Shown here one piece after another: positions 8,218-12,375 of a stretch of 12,375 nucleotides of DNA. The translations under genes were made by a program, and so were the position numbers. The notes under the pieces are model-generated. The model did no database searches, was not told the DNA's origin, and saw only the letters and a list, made by a program, of their open reading frames with translations. Numbering within the stretch: the stretch's first letter is position 1; every line of letters begins with the position of its first letter. The DNA is from Sulfurovum sp. (lineage in GTDB: Bacteria > Campylobacterota > Campylobacteria > Campylobacterales > Sulfurovaceae), in the NCBI GenBank assembly GCA_020719895.1, contig DYPM01000050.1, positions 1 to 12,375 of the forward strand, read 5' to 3'.

Positions 8218-8250
8218 TTGAAATACCTTAAGCCAAAAATATAAAAAAGG
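8218..8250 (+). promoter_or_regulatory. Candidate promoter and RBS of the restriction-modification operon
   Basis: TTGAAA (8218-8223), a 16-base spacer and TATAAA (8240-8245) resemble a sigma-70 promoter. AAGG (8247-8250) lies seven bases before the methyltransferase ATG and reads as its RBS. The two compete: a transcript from this -10 box would begin near 8252, after the RBS, and be nearly leaderless. Either the promoter is elsewhere (for example read-through from truD) or the message starts almost at the ATG. Confidence 0.35.
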
Positions 8251-8257
8251 CTCAATA

Positions 8258-9154
8258 ATGCTACAAATTCTAAAAAAAGAAAATGTAAATATATATGAAA
8301 AACAACCGCAGCCATTCCTAAAATGGGCAGGTGGAAAAAGAGCATTATTACCAGAATTAATTTGTCGAATGCCAAAAAATTTCAATAACTATTTTGAACC
8401 ATTTATCGGCGGTGGAGCTTTGTTTTTTGAGCTTAAAAAGTTAGGAGTTTTGGAGAAAAAAAAAATTTATTTATTTGATAAAAATAGTGAACTGATTAAT
8501 ACTTATAAAGTTGTACAACAAAATCCAAAAGAACTTTTGAAGCTTTTAAAAATCTATCAAGAAAAACATTCATTAGAATTTTATTATGAGACAAGAGCAA
8601 AAGATAGAGAAGAAGATTTTCAAAATAGTGATAATGTTGAACGATCTGCTCGATTCATTTACCTCAATAAAACCTGTTTCAATGGACTTTATAGAGTAAA
8701 TAGCAAAGGGTATCACAATGTGCCAATGGGAAATTATAAAAATCCAACTATTTACAATCCTGATTTGATACTTGCTTGTAGTAAAGCTTTGCAAAATGTC
8801 GTAATAGAAAATACAGATTTTAGTAAAACTTTGGGCTATGCAAAAAAAGATGATTTTGTCTATTTTGATCCGCCATACTATCCACTTACACCAACCGCAA
8901 GTTTTACCGCTTATGATAAAGATCTGTTTTTGGATGATGAACAAAGACGACTTTTTGAAGTGTTTAAAGAGTTGGATAAGAGAGATGCTTTTGTGATGCA
9001 CTCAAATTCTGATACAGATTTTATTAAAAAACTTTATGAGTGTTATGATATAGATTTTGTAGATTGTGCTAGGTTTATAAATAGCAAAAGTAGCGGGAGA
9101 GGGAAGATAAAAGAAGTTTTGATAAATAATTTAGGAGTAAAAAATGCAAAATGA
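8258..9154 (+). CDS. Dam-type (D12 class) DNA adenine-N6 methyltransferase, predicted GATC
   Basis: Transfers a methyl group from S-adenosylmethionine to the N6 of adenine in DNA, protecting host sites from the partner endonuclease. The 298 residues carry the alpha-class order: PFLKWAGGKR (19-28, motif X), FEPFIGGGALFFEL (FxGxG, 46-59, AdoMet binding), DPPY at 204-207 (catalytic motif IV), followed by TPTASFTAYDKDLF typical of Dam/M.DpnII relatives. The C-terminus has HSNSDTDF and RFINSKSSGRGKIKEVLINN-type D12 signatures. The chosen ATG has AAGG seven bases upstream. GATC specificity is inferred from this subclass and from the linked DpnII-like endonuclease. The gene is more AT-rich than truD and its last 11 bases overlap the next gene. 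It appears intact. Confidence 0.93.
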   Translation: MLQILKKENVNIYEKQPQPFLKWAGGKRALLPELICRMPKNFNNYFEPFIGGGALFFELKKLGVLEKKKIYLFDKNSELINTYKVVQQNPKELLKLLKIYQEKHSLEFYYETRAKDREEDFQNSDNVERSARFIYLNKTCFNGLYRVNSKGYHNVPMGNYKNPTIYNPDLILACSKALQNVVIENTDFSKTLGYAKKDDFVYFDPPYYPLTPTASFTAYDKDLFLDDEQRRLFEVFKELDKRDAFVMHSNSDTDFIKKLYECYDIDFVDCARFINSKSSGRGKIKEVLINNLGVKNAK

Positions 9155-10196
9155 TCTAATTGTATATAACCCACTGATAGTCAATCAAAATCAATTGAAA
9201 TTATATGTCTTCAAATTGAGCGCAGAAGAGATTCATAATCATTTTGCTGTATCAAGAAGATTAGAAAATAGAGATGATGGCTATCAGAGAATAGTTAAAG
9301 AGAAGAAAATAAAAGAAATTGTTGCATATCTAAGTGGAAAATCTTCAGATTCTTATCCTTCAATTTTGCCAAGTAATATTTTAATTGCATTGGATAATAT
9401 TGAGTATGATGAGACAGCAAAAGAGTTGATTATCAAAGACAATGCAGATGGATACAAAGGTTTAATCATAGATGGACAACATAGAGCCAAGGGAGGCTAT
9501 GAGTTTGATCCAAAATTTGAGTTACTCGTTGTTGCTATTGGAGATTTGGAGCCAAAACATCAAGCAAGACTTTTTATAACCATCAACAAAACCCAAACAC
9601 CTTTACCATCATCTTTGTATATAGATTTAATTAGTACCACTTCTGATGATGACATACGAAATAATTTAGATGATGAAATTATTACAGCCGAACAAAAGGC
9701 AACAGAAATAATTAGAGATTTAAATTCAAATGATGAATCTTGCCTAAAAGATTTAATAGCAATGACGGGTGAAGGCAGAGGGATAAGCTTATCCTCAATG
9801 TTGCCTTTTGTTAAAGAGTACATCAATTATACCAATGGAAAATTTAAAGGGTATTCATTTAATCAACAAGTCCAAATTTTTATCAATTATTTTAATGCGA
9901 TAAAAGTAGTATTTGAAAATGATTGGAAAAAAGGTGTGGTATTCAAAACTACAGTTTTAGGTGGATTGATAAAATCTTTAGGCGATGTTTTTGATGAAAC
10001 TTTTATTGTTTATAAAGATTTTAAAGAAAATAGTATTATTTTTACTCTTGCAAAAATTCAAGAGACTACACTTGATAGCTTGGCAAATGGGATAGGTGGT
10101 GGCGTAAAAGCTCAATCAAATTTTAGCAATAAGTTTACAAAAACATTGAAAAATAGCCTCAAGTACGAAGATAAAATCGGGAAAATAGAGCTATAA
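9144..10196 (+). CDS. DGQHR-domain protein (DndB-like fold)
   Basis: A 350-residue protein with the signature DGQHR at residues 110-114 within GLIIDGQHRAKGGYEF, preceded by the RDDGYQR block (about 48-54) and followed by FITINKTQTPL. These are the landmarks of DGQHR-domain proteins, including DndB, a repressor of phosphorothioation operons in DNA-modification islands; the core resembles the ParB/sulfiredoxin-type DGxHR loop. Its role here is unknown. Control of the cassette, DNA binding or an auxiliary nuclease-like function are all possible (inference). A strong AGGAG (9133-9137) precedes the ATG by six bases. The gene overlaps the methyltransferase by 11 bases and is separated by one base from the next gene, so it is part of the operon rather than a chance neighbour. 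Confidence 0.85.
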   Translation: MQNDLIVYNPLIVNQNQLKLYVFKLSAEEIHNHFAVSRRLENRDDGYQRIVKEKKIKEIVAYLSGKSSDSYPSILPSNILIALDNIEYDETAKELIIKDNADGYKGLIIDGQHRAKGGYEFDPKFELLVVAIGDLEPKHQARLFITINKTQTPLPSSLYIDLISTTSDDDIRNNLDDEIITAEQKATEIIRDLNSNDESCLKDLIAMTGEGRGISLSSMLPFVKEYINYTNGKFKGYSFNQQVQIFINYFNAIKVVFENDWKKGVVFKTTVLGGLIKSLGDVFDETFIVYKDFKENSIIFTLAKIQETTLDSLANGIGGGVKAQSNFSNKFTKTLKNSLKYEDKIGKIEL

Positions 10197-10197
10197 G

Positions 10198-11064
10198 ATG
10201 TTTGAATTTTATACAAATAAATTTATAGATTTTACGGTTTCAAATGATAAAACAGTTAATGAGGCTATTAAAACTGCCATCGGCAATAATGACTCATTTG
10301 TTGACTTAAGATTATATCTTTTGAATGATATTTTGGTTTTGATTGAAAAGGCTATCCTCAATAAATTATCATCTGATATTCAATTCCAAAAAAATTATTG
10401 GACTTGGGGATTTGTGACTGTTTATTATTCAAATTTTTATTTGGCACAAATTTTAAATAGATTAAGTGATAGATTCTTTGTTTATGTTGATGATAACTTT
10501 AATAAATCAATTCAATTTGATTCCACTTCTAATTTGTATGATTTGACATTACAAAAAGATGGAAATAGCAGCCATGAAAGAGAATTTAAAATACTTCAAA
10601 AAAATTATGAGAGAATTAAACCTTGGAAAGTTAATAATGTAGCAAGTTTTAATGAAATAGCTACTGCCGTTAAAATTAATCTTCCTGCAACTAATTTATT
10701 TAAATATACAATTGATAATGAAATAAAAGAATCAAAAATAAGAAATGAAATAAATTATCAATTGAAACATTATAGAGAAATAAATTTAGAGCATAGGTAT
10801 TTAACCAAATATAAACAATGGCATGATGATATTATTCAAAATAATAAAAATTCTTCTCACTATCCAGACTATTTTCAACTATTAATCATCAATGAAAAAA
10901 GATTTTTATTTTTATCAATGCTATTGGATGAAATAAAATCTATCAATCCAGCTTTTAATATCAAGATGCAAAGATTATCTCAAAAAATTAATCAAAAGTA
11001 TGATACTACTTTTCATAATGTAAATCCAAATACAAAAGCACTTATAGGAGAGATATTAAAATGA
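10198..11064 (+). CDS. Unrecognised protein in restriction-modification operon
   Basis: I do not recognise this 288-residue protein. It is soluble-looking, mostly helical and rich in Lys, Asn, Ile and aromatics. Residues 36-57 form a strong amphipathic helix (LRLYLLNDILVLIEKAILNKL). Residues 67-89 (YWTWGF then VYYSNFYLAQILNRL) resemble the 'YYA-x-F' helix of HEPN-like bundles. A possible Rx5H spacing (Arg193, His199) would fit the loose HEPN Rx4-6H motif, but this could be chance. It starts one base after the DGQHR gene, and its final four bases overlap the endonuclease start (ATGA), so its translation is linked to both. In the classical DpnII system a second methyltransferase occupies this position; no methyltransferase motif (no DPPY, no FxGxG) is visible here. 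Confidence 0.8.
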   Translation: MFEFYTNKFIDFTVSNDKTVNEAIKTAIGNNDSFVDLRLYLLNDILVLIEKAILNKLSSDIQFQKNYWTWGFVTVYYSNFYLAQILNRLSDRFFVYVDDNFNKSIQFDSTSNLYDLTLQKDGNSSHEREFKILQKNYERIKPWKVNNVASFNEIATAVKINLPATNLFKYTIDNEIKESKIRNEINYQLKHYREINLEHRYLTKYKQWHDDIIQNNKNSSHYPDYFQLLIINEKRFLFLSMLLDEIKSINPAFNIKMQRLSQKINQKYDTTFHNVNPNTKALIGEILK

Positions 11065-11978
11065 AATACGAAAATTTTATCATAAAACAAAATATTAGAG
11101 TGGAAAATGCTTTTGAGTATTTGCACAGAAATTTTATCCCAACAATAGCAGGTTTTGACTATTTAGTGGATTGGCAAACAGTGCTTTTGAATAAACAAAA
11201 ATTTGAAATTTCACTTAATATTTTGAATTTTTTACTTGGCAAAAAAGAGACATTCAAAGAAGATTTTGAAAAACTTTTGAGAGAATATCCCGTAGTGGTC
11301 GAAGCGTTTCCGATTTTATTAGCAACGAGAGATAGTGAAATCCATTTGATTGACAACTTGAAAGATTTGAATCTCAAAAGGTTTATTTTTAAAAAACCAA
11401 ACCTTGTAAATATTGACATTATTAATCATTATTATAGTTTTGTAGAAAAAACGGGGCTCAAGGCTTTGTTTTGCGATTATGATATTAAAAACTTGGTTGA
11501 TTATGTGTTTGGTGTAGAAGTTGGATTAAATAGTAATGCTAGAAAAAACAGAACGGGCAATTCTATGGAAAAAATAGTAGAGATTTTTTTAAGTAACTTT
11601 TGTAGCAATAACTCAAATTTTAAATTCATAGAACAAGCAACACAAGGCAGAATACATGATGCCTTTGGCTATCAAATTGAAATTGACAAAAATAGTAGAA
11701 GATTTGATTTTGCTCTTTATGACACAGCCAACCATAAGCTTTTTGTATTTGAGGTAAATTTCTATAGCGGTGGTGGCTCAAAATTAAAAGCGACAGCTGG
11801 GGAATATAAAGAGTTAAACAACTGGATGAAAAATCAAGGAATAGATTTAATTTGGATTACAGATGGTGCAGGATGGAAAACAGCACTGAGACCACTCGAA
11901 GAAACTTTTAATCACAATGATTATGTTATCAATCTTGAAATGTTGAAAAATGGTATTTTAAAAGAAATATGTATATAA
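11061..11978 (+). CDS. DpnII/MboI-family type II restriction endonuclease (predicted GATC)
   Basis: Predicted to cut unmethylated double-stranded GATC DNA. The 305-residue protein matches the DpnII family as I remember it in several blocks: NLVDYVFGVEVGLN with RKNRTGNSMEKIVE (about residues 145-175), RFDF (214-217), FEVNFYSGGGSKLKATA (from 230), and IWITDGAGWKTALRPLEETF near the C-terminus. The likely PD-(D/E)xK-type core is Asp216 and Glu231, with Asn233 where Lys is usual; DpnII has the same ExN as far as I recall. The gene overlaps the previous one by four bases, with AGGAGAG at 11046-11052. No frameshift or truncation is seen, so it should be active and require the methyltransferase. It contains no GATC site. 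Confidence 0.95.
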   Translation: MKYENFIIKQNIRVENAFEYLHRNFIPTIAGFDYLVDWQTVLLNKQKFEISLNILNFLLGKKETFKEDFEKLLREYPVVVEAFPILLATRDSEIHLIDNLKDLNLKRFIFKKPNLVNIDIINHYYSFVEKTGLKALFCDYDIKNLVDYVFGVEVGLNSNARKNRTGNSMEKIVEIFLSNFCSNNSNFKFIEQATQGRIHDAFGYQIEIDKNSRRFDFALYDTANHKLFVFEVNFYSGGGSKLKATAGEYKELNNWMKNQGIDLIWITDGAGWKTALRPLEETFNHNDYVINLEMLKNGILKEICI

Positions 11979-12010
11979 AATTGTATTTTTTGTAAACTAT
12001 TTTATATACA
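11970..12010 (+). promoter_or_regulatory. 12-bp perfect inverted repeat: operator or weak terminator
   Basis: TGTATATAAAAT (11970-11981) and ATTTTATATACA (11999-12010) are exact reverse complements separated by 17 bases. The left arm spans the endonuclease stop codon. The stem is nearly all A-T, so it would be a poor terminator. It overlaps a possible promoter (TTGTAT 11981-11986, 16-base spacer, TATATA 12003-12008) for the helix-turn-helix ORF at 12028. An operator bound by that protein is an attractive reading, but it is inference. Confidence 0.5.
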
Positions 12011-12027
12011 AATAGAAAAAAATTGAA

Positions 12028-12216
12028 TTGATAAGAAGAGGTTTAAAACCTAGTGATGTTTATAAGTCGCTAAATATTGAACGGGCTTTATTTTATCAGG
12101 CTATAAGAAGTACAAATCTAACCAATAAAACACTTCTAAAAATATTGGATTATTTGAACCTTGAAATATCTGTTTCGTTAAAACATAAGGATAATACAAA
12201 TAAAAAGTCAATATGA
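12028..12216 (+). CDS. Small helix-turn-helix (XRE/HipB-like) protein
   Basis: A 62-residue ORF from TTG 12028. The stretch SDVYKSLNIERALFYQAIRS, followed by LTNKTLLKILDYLNLEISVSL, has the spacing of a lambda-repressor-type helix-turn-helix: two recognition-region helices, then the 'TLLKILDYLNLE' helix common in HipB-like proteins. It is shorter than a normal XRE domain, and the first helix would be cut short by this start; the frame is open only back to 12016, so the protein may begin at a non-standard codon or be N-terminally eroded. No RBS is visible. It could be a control protein for the restriction-modification operon, or one half of a separate two-gene unit with the frame that follows. 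Confidence 0.5.
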   Translation: MIRRGLKPSDVYKSLNIERALFYQAIRSTNLTNKTLLKILDYLNLEISVSLKHKDNTNKKSI

Positions 12217-12375
12217 AAAAGGCTACAGTAAAAACTTTTTCTTGTATGAAAATATTGAATTAATAGGTTTTGATACTACAGAAGAGGTACAAAAATTTGA
12301 AATATCAAAAGATAAAATAATTGATTTTTCAAGAGAACATATCACAGAAATTGGTGTTGAAAAATATTTTTTATT
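12182..12375 (+). CDS. Open frame running off the window edge (partial or frameshifted)
   Basis: This frame, +1 relative to the helix-turn-helix ORF, has no stop codon from 12182 to the end of the window. From 12206 it reads SQYEKGYSKNFFLYENIELI and so on, a plausible protein sequence with balanced hydrophobic and charged residues. It has no ATG and only an AAGGA at 12187-12191. One explanation is that the helix-turn-helix protein continues into this frame and a one-base change in the A-run at 12202-12206 split it. Another is a separate gene with a rare start codon. The ATG at 12213, which overlaps the TGA, opens only a 16-codon frame. Confidence 0.35.

Larger units (their letters stand above)
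8197..12375. other. Restriction-modification island (right edge outside window)
   Basis: From just after truD the sequence becomes plainly richer in A and T, with frequent AAT/AAA/TTA codons, than the preceding genes. It holds only defence-type and small regulatory genes. GATC sites lie at 8643, 8867, 8921, 9153 and 9507, and none is found from 9511 to the window end. No integrase, transposase, tRNA or flanking direct repeat is visible, so the mechanism of acquisition is unknown. The left boundary lies within about 60 bases of the truD stop. Confidence 0.6.

Noticed and set aside
8213..8236. Possible truD terminator (TTGCTT ... AAGCCAA)
   Set aside because: The pairing is short and bulged, with A- rather than T-rich sequence following. 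It is not a convincing Rho-independent terminator.
1..12375. CRISPR arrays, tRNA or rRNA genes, insertion sequences
   Set aside because: No regularly spaced direct repeats, cloverleaf-like segments, rRNA signatures or transposase genes were seen on either strand.

Overview
The window looks like chromosomal DNA from a member of the Campylobacterota (epsilonproteobacteria). The evidence is AT-rich, tightly packed housekeeping genes whose Lon, NadC, DHH phosphoesterase, M23 peptidase and TruD proteins have the flavour of that phylum. I cannot fix the genus from sequence alone; a free-living Sulfurimonas/Sulfuricurvum/Sulfurospirillum-type organism is a guess.

Layout. (1) Bases 26-874, minus strand: farnesyl-diphosphate synthase (ispA), with a good promoter and ribosome binding site reading leftwards. 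(2) 938-1159: a small two-helix membrane protein, divergent from ispA. (3) 1160-1443: about 284 bases without a gene, unusually dense in inverted repeats and carrying a perfect TATAAT box; this is the leader of lon. (4) 1444-8196, plus strand: a packed gene row lon - nadC - DHH phosphoesterase - M23 peptidase - truD. The last four genes are separated by 5, -4 and 0 bases and look like one transcription unit. (5) 8258-11978: a compact, visibly more AT-rich restriction-modification operon. It has a Dam/D12-class adenine methyltransferase, a DGQHR-domain protein, an unrecognised 288-residue protein and a DpnII/MboI-family endonuclease, with junctions of -11, +1 and -4 bases. (6) 11970-12375: a 12-bp inverted repeat across the endonuclease stop codon, a small helix-turn-helix ORF (possible regulator), and an open frame that runs off the window edge.

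How the genes relate. The first block is housekeeping: isoprenoid precursor synthesis, protein quality control, NAD synthesis, short-RNA/nucleotide turnover, cell-wall remodelling and tRNA modification. The second block is a defence cassette inserted just after truD. The endonuclease closely matches what I recall of DpnII, and the methyltransferase has the M.DpnII/Dam-type motifs, so the predicted target is GATC. The unusual part is the pair of genes between methyltransferase and endonuclease. In the classic DpnII system that slot holds a second methyltransferase (DpnA). Here it holds a DGQHR protein, a family best known from DndB of DNA phosphorothioation, and a protein I cannot assign. By hand count GATC occurs about 30 times in bases 1-8196 but not once in bases 9511-12375. 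This fits recent acquisition of the cassette by a genome that does not itself avoid GATC.

All assignments come from reading motifs by eye; no database search was run.
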